A DNA stretch of 64,000 bases from Arthrobacter sp. 9AX (GTDB lineage Bacteria; Actinomycetota; Actinomycetes; Actinomycetales; Micrococcaceae): the NCBI RefSeq assembly GCF_902506095.1, contig NZ_LR733293.1, forward strand, positions 3,592,164 through 3,656,163. The letters are read 5' to 3'. Positions 50,472 to 58,487 of this stretch are shown here, in pieces. The number at the start of each line of letters is the position of its first letter. The first letter of the stretch is position 1. The notes under the pieces are model-generated. The model ran no database searches and was not told the origin of the DNA. It saw nothing but the letters and a program-made list of their open reading frames with translations. The translations under genes and the position numbers were made by a program.

Positions 50472-51743
50472 TCAGGCGCCGTTGTAGAGCTTCACGATGT
50501 TGTCCACCGTGGTTTTCGCGTCCTGGCTGCCGGAGAGCATCTTGACGGTCTCCTCGCGCAGCGGGTCTCCCGAGAACGGGGTCTCCGCGTAGGCCTCGGC
50601 CACCACACGCTTGATGGCGTTGTCGCCCTTGGCCTGGTTGCCGGCAATCTGCTTCTGGTAGAGCTCGAAGGAGGCCTGCTGGAACGGGTACTCCACCTTC
50701 AGGTCCTTCACGGGCAGGTAGCCGCCCAGCTTGGCGAACTCGGTGTAGTTGGCATCCTCATAGAACCAGTCGATGAACTTCTTGGCTTCCTCGTCCTGGC
50801 CGGTGTCCTTGAACGCGATCATAAAGCCGCCGCCGAGGTTGGTGGCGTTGACTTCCTTCTTGGGCAGCGGCACGGAGAGCCATTCGAAGTCCTTGATGTT
50901 CTTGTTGAAGTCCGCCACCTGCCAGCTGCCGGAGTAGTACGCCGCCACCTGGCCGCTCTTGAACATGGCGTTGCCGTCCTCGCCGCTGAGCCAGACCGAC
51001 TTGGGCATGGTCTGGTCGTCATTGATCCTGGCGAAGTATTCCAGGGTTTCCACGGCCTTGGCATCGCCGGTGTACTTGTCGCCTTCCTTGGCGAATGCGG
51101 TGCTGCCAAACTCGTACATCATGGCGCGCAGGCGGTGCCCGGACCGGTCCATGACCACACCGTACTTGGCGCCGGCCTTCTCCCGGACCTGGCTAACTGC
51201 CGCCACGAATTCGTCCCACGTCCACGCCTGCTCGATGGCGGTGGGGAACGTGACGCCGGCTTTCTCGAAGAGGCTCTTGTTGATGAACAGGCCCACGGCG
51301 GTGAGGTCGGAAGGGATGGCGGGGATGATGCCGTCCGGGGATTCCTGCAGGAAGTTCTCATCAATGCCGCGGGACTTGGCGATGTCCGAGAGGTCCTGGA
51401 GCTGGTTGACCCAGAGCGGGTCGAGGCCGGTGACGCGGGCAAGTGCCGGCAGGTCATTGGCGGTGGCGGCGTTCTTCAGCTTGGTGGTGATGTCCGCCGT
51501 GGGGACGTCCACCACTTCGATGGTGATGCCGGTGGCTTCCTGGTACTTCTTGGCAGCTGCCGCGAACGCGCCGCCCTGATTGGTGTCGCCGGACAGGACC
51601 AGCTGGAGGGTCTTGGAGCCGCCGTCACTCGAGCCGCCGCCGCTGCTGCAGGAGGTAAGTCCCGCTGCCAGCGCTGAGAGTCCGAATGCCGTCAGTCCGA
51701 ACTGCCGACGGGTGATGCTGGAGATTCTTGTCTTCTCTGACAA
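50472..51743 (-). CDS. Sugar ABC transporter substrate-binding lipoprotein
   Basis: 423 residues from TTG 51743 with AGGAAAGA upstream. The N-terminus combines a twin-arginine-like ITRRQFGLTAFG with a lipobox GLTSC, so it is probably a Tat-exported lipoprotein. The mature part is a family 1 extracellular solute-binding protein (LVLSGDTNQGGAFAAAAKKYQEATGITIEVVDVPTAD; AYYSGSWQVADFNK; FIDWFYEDANYTEFAKLGGYLPVKD). Ligand unknown; the adjacent lyase-like gene hints at oligosaccharides. Confidence 0.92.
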   Translation of the reverse strand: MSEKTRISSITRRQFGLTAFGLSALAAGLTSCSSGGGSSDGGSKTLQLVLSGDTNQGGAFAAAAKKYQEATGITIEVVDVPTADITTKLKNAATANDLPALARVTGLDPLWVNQLQDLSDIAKSRGIDENFLQESPDGIIPAIPSDLTAVGLFINKSLFEKAGVTFPTAIEQAWTWDEFVAAVSQVREKAGAKYGVVMDRSGHRLRAMMYEFGSTAFAKEGDKYTGDAKAVETLEYFARINDDQTMPKSVWLSGEDGNAMFKSGQVAAYYSGSWQVADFNKNIKDFEWLSVPLPKKEVNATNLGGGFMIAFKDTGQDEEAKKFIDWFYEDANYTEFAKLGGYLPVKDLKVEYPFQQASFELYQKQIAGNQAKGDNAIKRVVAEAYAETPFSGDPLREETVKMLSGSQDAKTTVDNIVKLYNGA

Positions 51744-51858
51744 TGCTCTTTCCTGTCTCTCGCTATGCTCCTGGCCTGCACCTGGACGGGCCCGGCTGGG
51801 GGAAGATGTGGCTGCCAGCCTATGGCTGCCAGCCACGGAAAAGCCTTTCCTTCCCCAA

Positions 51859-51911
51859 CTGTGAGCCATGTCATGACAATCTGTCAAGAATACTTTTCCA
51901 ACGTTGGAGAA
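51859..51911 (-). promoter_or_regulatory. LacI-type operator and promoter of the sugar operon
   Basis: TCCAACGTTGGA (51897-51908) is a perfect palindrome inside TT-TCCAACGTTGGA-GAA, which fits the LacI/GalR operator centre AACGTT. On the minus strand TTGACA (51887-51882) follows and CACAGT (51864-51859) lies 17-18 bases further on. No LacI-type gene is in the window, so the regulator is encoded elsewhere. Confidence 0.75.
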
Positions 51912-51968
51912 CCTGTCCGGCCCACCCAGCACCTGTTGCCCGGGGCCGGGTCCACGTACCTTGTTGGC

Positions 51969-52409
51969 ATGGGACTGAATATCCAGATTGTTGTTGACTG
52001 CCGCGTGCCCCACGACTTGGCGCAGTGGTGGGCGGAATCCCTCGAGTGGGCGGTGGAGCCACAGGACGAGGGCTTCATCCGGTCCATGATCGAACAGGGC
52101 TACGCCACGGAGGACCAGACAACAACCCACAACGGCAAGCTCGTGTGGCGCACCGCCTGCGCCATCCGTCCGCCCGAGGAACTGGACGCAAAAGCGCCGC
52201 AGCGGCGGATTCTCTTCCAGACAGCGCCTGAAGGGAAAACCGTGAAGAACCGCGTGCACTGGGACGTCCACCTGGCAGGCCGGGACAAGGACGAGGTGCG
52301 CCGGGAGTTCGAGTCCCGCGGTGCAACGTTCCTCTGGACAGCCAACGAGGGACCGCATTTCTGGCACACCATGGCGGACCCCGAGGGCAACGAGTTCTGC
52401 ATCAGCTGA
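51969..52409 (+). CDS. VOC / glyoxalase-like domain protein
   Basis: 146 residues from ATG 51969; sequence upstream in frame lacks family similarity. One VOC-type unit of the glyoxalase-like family: LNIQIVVDCRVPHDLAQWWAESLEW, KNRVHWDVHLAGRDKDEVRREFESRGATFLW and HTMADPEGNEFCIS. No ribosome site is obvious. It is divergent from the sugar operon and lies 22 bases before menB. Confidence 0.8.
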   Translation: MGLNIQIVVDCRVPHDLAQWWAESLEWAVEPQDEGFIRSMIEQGYATEDQTTTHNGKLVWRTACAIRPPEELDAKAPQRRILFQTAPEGKTVKNRVHWDVHLAGRDKDEVRREFESRGATFLWTANEGPHFWHTMADPEGNEFCIS

Positions 52410-52431
52410 CCCCGATTACTAGACTTGGACG

Positions 52432-53385
52432 GTGAGCAACCAAATCCCCGCCTCGGTGTCCGACGTCTTCGATCCAACCCGCTGGCGTGTGGTGTCCGGC
52501 TTTGACGACTTCCAGGACATGACGTACCACCGCCAGGTGGAAAGGGATTCCGACGGCGGCTGGCTGCGTGACCTGCCCACGGTCCGGATCGCCTTCAACC
52601 GGCCCGAGGTCCGCAACGCCTTCCGGCCCGGCACCGTTGATGAGCTCTACCGGGCCATGGACCACGCGCGGATGTCCCCGGACGTGGCCACCGTCCTGCT
52701 CACCGGCAACGGTCCCTCCCCCAAGGACGGCGGCCATTCCTTCTGCTCCGGCGGCGACCAGCGGATCAGGGGAAGGGACGGCTACCGGTACGCCGACGGC
52801 GAGACGCAGGAGAGCATAGATCCGGCCCGGGCCGGCAGGCTGCACATCCTGGAAGTGCAGCGGCTGATGCGGACCATGCCCAAGGTGGTCATCGCGGTGG
52901 TCAACGGCTGGGCGGCCGGCGGCGGCCACTCCCTGCATGTGGTGGCGGACCTGACCATCGCCTCCCGGCAGCATGGCAAGTTCAAGCAGACGGACGCCAC
53001 CGTGGGCAGCTTCGACGCCGGCTACGGCTCAGCGCTGCTGGCGCGCCAGATCGGGCAGAAAGCTGCGCGCGAAATCTTTTTCCTGGCCCGCGAATATTCC
53101 GCGGAGGACATGGTTCGCATGGGCGCCGTGAACGAGGCCGTGGACCACCAGCGCCTCGAAGAAGTCGCCCTGGAGTATGCGGCTGATATCGCCCGGCAGT
53201 CACCGCAGGCCATCCGGATGCTCAAGTTCGCGTTCAACCTGGCCGACGACGGCCTGGCCGGCCAGCAGGTGTTTGCCGGCGAAGCCACCCGGCTGGCCTA
53301 CATGACGGACGAGGCGGTGGAGGGCAAGGAGGCGTTCCTGCAAAAACGCGACCCCGACTGGTCCAGCTTCCCGCACTACTTCTAA
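52432..53385 (+). CDS. menB: 1,4-dihydroxy-2-naphthoyl-CoA synthase
   Basis: 317 residues, GTG start. Crotonase-family ring-closing enzyme of menaquinone synthesis. MenB-specific features: GGHSFCSGGDQRIRGRDGYRY, AVVNGWAAGGGHSLHVVADLTIASRQ, KQTDATVGSFDAGYGSALLARQIG, and the C-terminal QKRDPDWSSFPHYF. menE follows after 13 bases, so menB-menE-menA form one operon here. Confidence 0.96.
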   Translation: MSNQIPASVSDVFDPTRWRVVSGFDDFQDMTYHRQVERDSDGGWLRDLPTVRIAFNRPEVRNAFRPGTVDELYRAMDHARMSPDVATVLLTGNGPSPKDGGHSFCSGGDQRIRGRDGYRYADGETQESIDPARAGRLHILEVQRLMRTMPKVVIAVVNGWAAGGGHSLHVVADLTIASRQHGKFKQTDATVGSFDAGYGSALLARQIGQKAAREIFFLAREYSAEDMVRMGAVNEAVDHQRLEEVALEYAADIARQSPQAIRMLKFAFNLADDGLAGQQVFAGEATRLAYMTDEAVEGKEAFLQKRDPDWSSFPHYF

Positions 53386-53398
53386 GGCAGGACCGGCA

Positions 53399-54625
53399 AT
53401 GAGCACCGAACCCACAGGCGCCCCCGGCAACACCACACAGACCGGCGCCCCCAACATCGAACCGGCACTGAAGGCCTTGGCCGCGGCCCTCCACGGCGAG
53501 GGGCCCGCCGTCGAGCTTTCCGTCGACGGGGACGGACAGCTGGTAGTAGGCCACGTGGAGACACCAGGCTGCGACGACGCCGTGGCCGTGGTCCGCACCT
53601 CCGGGTCCACCGGGACCCCTAAGGCCACCATCCTGACGGTCGAATCCCTGGCAGCATCCTCGATGTCCACCGCCCTGGCGCTCAAGGGCGAGGGCCAGTG
53701 GCTCCTGGCGCTGCCCGTCCAGTACGTGGCGGGCATCCAGGTCCTGGTCCGTTCGCTGTTCGCCGGCACCCGCCCGTGGGTCATGGACATGTCCGGCGGC
53801 TTTACCCCCGAAGCCTTCACGGCCGCCGCCCTGGAGCTGACGGACAAGATCCGGTTCACCTCCCTGGTCCCCACCCAGCTGCAGCGGCTCCTCCACGAGC
53901 CGTCCCCCGACACCATGGCGGTGCTGCGGCGCTTCAACGCCATCCTGCTGGGTGGCGCTCCCGCGTCCGCTGCGCTGCTGGCTGCCGCCGCGGATGCCGG
54001 CGTCCGCGTGGTCACCACCTATGGCTCCGCCGAATCGTCCGGCGGCTGCGTCTACAACGGTTTCCCGCTGGAGGGCGTGTCCGTCCGCGTTGAGGCCGAC
54101 GGCCGCATCCTGCTGGGCGGCGACACCATCGCGGCCGGCTACCTGGAGACGCCGGACGAGGGCAGCGCCACCTTCTTCGAGGAGGACGGCGTGCGCTGGT
54201 TCCGCACCAGCGACCTCGGCAGCATTAACGACGACGGCCGGCTCACCGTCCTGGGCCGCGCCGACGACGTCATTATCAGCGGCGGCATCAAAGTTTCCGC
54301 CGCGCACGTACAGGAAGAGCTGGAAAAGTCCGACGCCGTCACTGCGGCTTTTGTGGCCGGCGTCCCGTCCGCCGAATGGGGCCAGGCAGTGGCAGCCTAC
54401 GTGGCAGTGGCCGGGTCAGGCCCCGAGCAGGACCCGGCGGAAACCGGCGGGTCCCTTGGGAGCCGGGACCACGCCGTCGTCCTCGAACAGGAATGGCACC
54501 GGACGCTGGGCATCCTGGCACCCAAAACCGTGCTCGCCGCCCCGTCACTGCTGATGCTGCCCAACGGCAAGCCTGACAGACTCGCCATGGCCGCCGAACT
54601 CAACGCCCTGCACCAGGGAAAGTAA
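53399..54625 (+). CDS. menE: o-succinylbenzoate-CoA ligase
   Basis: 408 residues. Adenylate-forming enzyme that activates o-succinylbenzoate for MenB. AMP-binding loop RTSGSTGTPKATILT; YGSAESSGGCVYNG; EDGVRWFRTSDLGSINDDGRLTVLGRADDVIISGGIKVSAAHVQEEL. It is a little shorter than many ligases, as usual for MenE. Between menB and menA. Confidence 0.94.
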   Translation: MSTEPTGAPGNTTQTGAPNIEPALKALAAALHGEGPAVELSVDGDGQLVVGHVETPGCDDAVAVVRTSGSTGTPKATILTVESLAASSMSTALALKGEGQWLLALPVQYVAGIQVLVRSLFAGTRPWVMDMSGGFTPEAFTAAALELTDKIRFTSLVPTQLQRLLHEPSPDTMAVLRRFNAILLGGAPASAALLAAAADAGVRVVTTYGSAESSGGCVYNGFPLEGVSVRVEADGRILLGGDTIAAGYLETPDEGSATFFEEDGVRWFRTSDLGSINDDGRLTVLGRADDVIISGGIKVSAAHVQEELEKSDAVTAAFVAGVPSAEWGQAVAAYVAVAGSGPEQDPAETGGSLGSRDHAVVLEQEWHRTLGILAPKTVLAAPSLLMLPNGKPDRLAMAAELNALHQGK

Positions 54626-54694
54626 AGTAGACCTGCACCATCGGGCAGGATCCTCCTCCTGCCGCCTTCCCCACACCAACGCGAGGTACTGACC

Positions 54695-55576
54695 GTGGCC
54701 ACAGCCGCACAATGGATCCAAGGCGCCCGACTCCGGACGCTGCCCGCCGCGATTGCGCCCGTGCTGATCGGCTCCGCCGCCGCCTACGAGATGGATTCGT
54801 TCCGCCTGTTAAACGCCATCCTCGCGGCGCTCGTGGCACTCCTGCTCCAGGTGGGAGTGAACTACGCCAACGACTACTCCGACGGCATCCGCGGCACCGA
54901 CGATGACCGGGTGGGCCCGCTCCGGCTCGTGGGGTCAGGCGCTGCCAAGCCCGAACATGTCAAATATGCCGCTTTCGGCACATTCGGTGCCGCCATGGTT
55001 TTTGGGCTGGTCCTGGTGGTCATCACCCAGAGCTGGTGGCTGATCCTGGTGGGGATCGGCTGCGTGATGGCGGCCTGGGGCTACACCGGCGGCAAAAACC
55101 CCTACGGCTACATGGGCCTGGGTGATGTTTTTGTGTTTGTGTTCTTCGGGCTGGTGGCCACGCTGGGAACCACCTACACGCAGGCGGGGCAGATCAACCT
55201 GCCCGCCATCATCGGCGCCATCGGCACCGGGCTGATTGCCACGGCCCTGCTGATGGCCAACAACGTCCGGGACATCCCCACCGACATGCAGGCCGGCAAG
55301 AAGACCCTCGCCGTGCGGCTGGGTGACAAGCACGCCCGCGAAAGCTACGTGCTGATGCTCGCCGTGGCCATCATGCTGGTGGTGGTCCTGGCCCCGGGAC
55401 GGCCGTGGATGCTGATCGTGCTGCTGCTGATTCCGGCCTGCCTCATGCCCGCATGGCTGATGATCAACGGCCGCAAGCGCAAAAGCCTGATCCCGGTCCT
55501 GAAGCAGACCGGAATGATCAACCTCGGCTACAGTTTGCTGTTCTCACTGGGCCTGGTGCTCAGCCACGGCTTCTAG
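54695..55576 (+). CDS. menA: 1,4-dihydroxy-2-naphthoate polyprenyltransferase
   Basis: 293 residues, GTG start after GCGAGGT. UbiA-type integral membrane prenyltransferase that adds the isoprenoid tail. The two Asp-rich motifs are NYANDYSDGIRGTDDDR and NNVRDIPTDMQAGKKTLAVRLGDKHAR. About eight helices. The final step before methylation by MenG, which is not in the window. Confidence 0.95.
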   Translation: MATAAQWIQGARLRTLPAAIAPVLIGSAAAYEMDSFRLLNAILAALVALLLQVGVNYANDYSDGIRGTDDDRVGPLRLVGSGAAKPEHVKYAAFGTFGAAMVFGLVLVVITQSWWLILVGIGCVMAAWGYTGGKNPYGYMGLGDVFVFVFFGLVATLGTTYTQAGQINLPAIIGAIGTGLIATALLMANNVRDIPTDMQAGKKTLAVRLGDKHARESYVLMLAVAIMLVVVLAPGRPWMLIVLLLIPACLMPAWLMINGRKRKSLIPVLKQTGMINLGYSLLFSLGLVLSHGF

Positions 55577-55602
55577 GGCCCTTTGCGGTTTACCGGGCGG
55601 TG

Positions 55603-55914
55603 CTAGGACTTCTTGGGGTCCTTGGCGTCATTGCTGATGACGATGTCCGGGTTGGCATCAAGGAGGGCGTCCTCGGCGTTCGCATCCTGGACCTCATTCG
55701 CAGAGCGAAGCGGCTTGGCCTTGCCGGAGAAGCGCTGGTGCAGGGCCGCTGCCGCCGCATCACGCTGCTTCTGGAAGAACAGGTAGCTCACGGCGAACGC
55801 GATCAGTCCGGCGCAGACCACGGACATCAGGACGCCGAGCTGCAGGAGCATGAAAACAACAAACAGGGGCGCGAAGAGAGCCAGGCGGATCAGGGAATAT
55901 TTCAAAAAGGCCAC
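55603..55914 (-). CDS. DUF4229-family small membrane protein
   Basis: 103 residues, GTG start. Two membrane helices at the N-terminus (FLKYSLIRLALFAPLFVVFMLLQLGVLMSVVCAGLIAFAVSYLFF) and a charged cytoplasmic tail (KQRDAAAAALHQRFSGKAKPLRSANEVQDANAEDALL) match DUF4229, an actinobacterial family of unknown function that often sits next to menaquinone genes. It converges with menA. Confidence 0.88.
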   Translation of the reverse strand: MAFLKYSLIRLALFAPLFVVFMLLQLGVLMSVVCAGLIAFAVSYLFFQKQRDAAAAALHQRFSGKAKPLRSANEVQDANAEDALLDANPDIVISNDAKDPKKS

Positions 55915-55975
55915 TATTCAAGTTTAGCCGCCTCCCGCCCAAGCCCCCGCGGCTGCGGACGATAGACTTGATGGC

Positions 55976-56377
55976 ATGCTCTTCCGTGTGGCTTTGGCCG
56001 TGGCAGTCCTCGTCATCTTTGTGTATGGCCTCGTGGACGTGATCCGCACTGATGGGCGACTCACGCGGGGGATCTCCAAACCGGCCTGGATTGTGGTCAT
56101 GATCGTCCTGCCCGTGATCGGCGCCATTCTCTGGCTCCTGATCGGCCGGCCGCGCGGCACTTCCCCCCAACCGAGCCAGCGCCATCCCACAGCTCCGGAC
56201 GATGATCCGGACTTCCTCCGCAACCTCGAAGCCCGCCGGCGCAACCAGGCGGAAGCGGAGCGCCTGAAGCGGCTCAAGGATGAACTGGATGCCAAAGCGA
56301 AGAACCACGGCGACGGCAAAGCCGGCGGCAAGGACAAGCACGAAACCGACGAACACGATACCGACGGACTGAAGTAG
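55976..56377 (+). CDS. PLDc_N-type membrane protein
   Basis: 133 residues. Two helices at the N-terminus (FRVALAVAVLVIFVYGLVDVIRT and KPAWIVVMIVLPVIGAILWLLIGRPRG) fit the phospholipase D-nuclease N-terminal domain found alone in many actinobacteria. The C-terminal half is a charged, possibly coiled-coil segment (LEARRRNQAEAERLKRLKDELDAKAKN) and an acidic end. Function unknown. Confidence 0.87.
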   Translation: MLFRVALAVAVLVIFVYGLVDVIRTDGRLTRGISKPAWIVVMIVLPVIGAILWLLIGRPRGTSPQPSQRHPTAPDDDPDFLRNLEARRRNQAEAERLKRLKDELDAKAKNHGDGKAGGKDKHETDEHDTDGLK

Positions 56378-56383
56378 GGGCGG

Positions 56384-56989
56384 ATGACTCAGGAACCTGG
56401 TGGCGAAGACCGGCTGCAAACCACACCCCAAGGGGCTGCAGCCCCGTCTTCGCCCCCGGGCCCGGCAGCGCCTCCACCCAGGCCGGGGTTGTCCTGGGCT
56501 GCTCCGGCTCCCATCGTTGCCATCCCGCCGGCACCGCGGAGCGTCAAGAATGCCAGGACCCTGTGGCTGGTCAGCTTCGTGGCAGGGCTGGCCGTCCCCG
56601 TGGGCTCTTTCCTGACCCGCGACTCCCACCTGCAACGGCTGAAGACCGTGGTGGAGTCAATGGCGCCCGGTGGTGAGGCCGGGGCCGTCACCACTGCCAC
56701 GGGCATCGTCTTCTGGGGAAGCATCGCGGCCATCCTCCTGGTGATCGTGCTGGAGGCCGCCATGCTGGGCGTGGTGATGGGCCGCCAGGGCTGGGCCCGG
56801 TGGGCGCTGCTGCTCCTGCTGGCCGGACACGCCGTTGTCCTGTTGGTGGCGTCAGCGTTCCTGGTGCCCGACGGCGATGCCGGCAGCTACGTGGTGCTGT
56901 TCTGGGGCCTCAACCTGTTGCTGGCGCTGGTGGGGCTGGTGTTCTTCTTTATGCCCTCGGCCACCGCGTGGCTCAAATCCGGCCGCTGA
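56384..56989 (+). CDS. Pro-rich membrane protein of unknown function
   Basis: 201 residues, seven bases after the PLDc_N gene. Residues 1-50 are Pro/Ala/Gly-rich and probably cytoplasmic. Four hydrophobic helices follow (LWLVSFVAGLAVPVGSFL, GIVFWGSIAAILLVIVLEAAMLGVVMG, WALLLLLAGHAVVLLVASAFLV, YVVLFWGLNLLLALVGLVFFFMP). No family recognised. It converges with the IniC-like gene across ten bases. Confidence 0.75.
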   Translation: MTQEPGGEDRLQTTPQGAAAPSSPPGPAAPPPRPGLSWAAPAPIVAIPPAPRSVKNARTLWLVSFVAGLAVPVGSFLTRDSHLQRLKTVVESMAPGGEAGAVTTATGIVFWGSIAAILLVIVLEAAMLGVVMGRQGWARWALLLLLAGHAVVLLVASAFLVPDGDAGSYVVLFWGLNLLLALVGLVFFFMPSATAWLKSGR

Positions 56990-56999
56990 CGTCCCGGCG

Positions 57000-58487
57000 T
57001 CAGGCGGGCTGGGCCGCCAGGTGGCTGCATTCGGCAACCACACCCTCGCAGCTCCGGACCACCACCCTGCACACCTCGAGGGCGGAGCGGTCGGTCAGCG
57101 GGTTTTCCGACACGGCCCGCCACTTCTCCAGGTAACGCCGCGCCTCGGCGGCCAGCTGTTCCGGCCCGGCGTCCGCGTCCAGTCCCAGCCGCACATGGGA
57201 GGCCGCACCCCAGCCGCCGATCAGGCCCTCGGCTTCGCTGGCCAGCTCTGGCGGCAGCGATGTTCCCGTGGTCCGCAGGGTTGCCAGCAGCCGCAGTTCC
57301 CGGAACTCGTGGGCGTTGACCTGGAGCCGTTCCAGGGCTGCCACCAGCGCGCCGGTCCCCTCCCGGGGTGAGGTGCGGAGAAGGGTGTCAACCCCCACCA
57401 GGGCCGTCCTCGCCTTGAGTGCTTCGGCGCGGGCCTGGAACTGGCGTCCCAGCAGGTCCAGCAGCGGATGCAGGCCGCTCCGCCGGGCGAGTTCGTGCGC
57501 CAGCGGTGTGGGTTCGCCGAAGCCGTTGCGGATGAGCACCACGGAGAGGCGGATACCGAACAGGCCGTAACGCTCCAGCAGCGCGGTGCGGGCCGCCGTC
57601 GTCAATCCTTCCGGACCGGCAACGCGCACGAACCGGTCCGCGGACAGCAGGAGCTTTTCCCGCTCGGTCCGTTCCATCCCTGCAAGGAGCTGCAGGGCCT
57701 CGAAATCGGACTGGCGCATGGTGCGGGCGCTCTGCGCCAGGAGCCCCGCCACCGGGACCACCCCCAACGCCAGCTTCTGCAGGCTGTGGTCCCGGCGGTA
57801 TCTTTCGGCGATATCCGCGGCAGACAGGAGGGAATCGATCCTTCCGGCACCCACCTCGTCTGCCCTGGAGAGCACGGCCAGCGCGTTCACGGTGCCGGAC
57901 CTCCCCGCCTCGGTGTCCTTGAAGGATTCGAGGAACCTCAGGTCGGATGCGTGCATGTGGCGCATCAGGTAGATGATCGCGTCCGCTTCCGACGGCGTGT
58001 CCTCCGGGGTCAGGAAGCTGGTGGACCGTGCCGCCACGTCTTCAGAGAGGGAGGCAATGCCTGGCGTGTCGATCAACGTCATGTCCCGCAGGCCCGGCGA
58101 CGGCCACTCGACATCCAGCCGGGCGACGTCGTCCGCTGTGGCGTCCCCGAGGACAAACACCAGGCGGCCGTCCACGCGCTTGACGGGAAGACTGCGCGGT
58201 TCACCCGTCACGGGGTACAGCGTGATCTTCGGCGTGTGGCCGTAGCGGTACCAGGTGACGATCCTGGTGCACTCTGCCGTGTCCGTGGGTGCTATCTCCT
58301 CGCCGAGGATGGCGTTCAGGAGCGTGGACTTGCCGGCCTTCACCATGCCTGCGACGGCGATCCGCAACGGTTCTTCCAGCCTCCTGGCGTACCCTTGCAG
58401 GGCCGCCACAGACGCCGGATCGTCCCGGTAGGCGTCCAGCGCCTCCCGGACGAGGTCCGCGACCCCCACAATGGTTGACGGTGTCAT
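57000..58487 (-). CDS. iniC: Dynamin-like GTPase, IniC type
   Basis: 495 residues, ATG overlapping the IniA-like stop by four bases. GTPase domain: G1 GMVKAGKST (47-55), G3 DTPG (140-143), G4 SRAD (207-210). No transmembrane pair is present, unlike the partner gene, which matches the IniA/IniC difference in mycobacteria, where the operon responds to cell-wall inhibitors. The C-terminal half is helical. It probably forms a mixed membrane-remodelling complex with the IniA-like protein. The last gene of the operon. Confidence 0.82.
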   Translation of the reverse strand: MTPSTIVGVADLVREALDAYRDDPASVAALQGYARRLEEPLRIAVAGMVKAGKSTLLNAILGEEIAPTDTAECTRIVTWYRYGHTPKITLYPVTGEPRSLPVKRVDGRLVFVLGDATADDVARLDVEWPSPGLRDMTLIDTPGIASLSEDVAARSTSFLTPEDTPSEADAIIYLMRHMHASDLRFLESFKDTEAGRSGTVNALAVLSRADEVGAGRIDSLLSAADIAERYRRDHSLQKLALGVVPVAGLLAQSARTMRQSDFEALQLLAGMERTEREKLLLSADRFVRVAGPEGLTTAARTALLERYGLFGIRLSVVLIRNGFGEPTPLAHELARRSGLHPLLDLLGRQFQARAEALKARTALVGVDTLLRTSPREGTGALVAALERLQVNAHEFRELRLLATLRTTGTSLPPELASEAEGLIGGWGAASHVRLGLDADAGPEQLAAEARRYLEKWRAVSENPLTDRSALEVCRVVVRSCEGVVAECSHLAAQPA

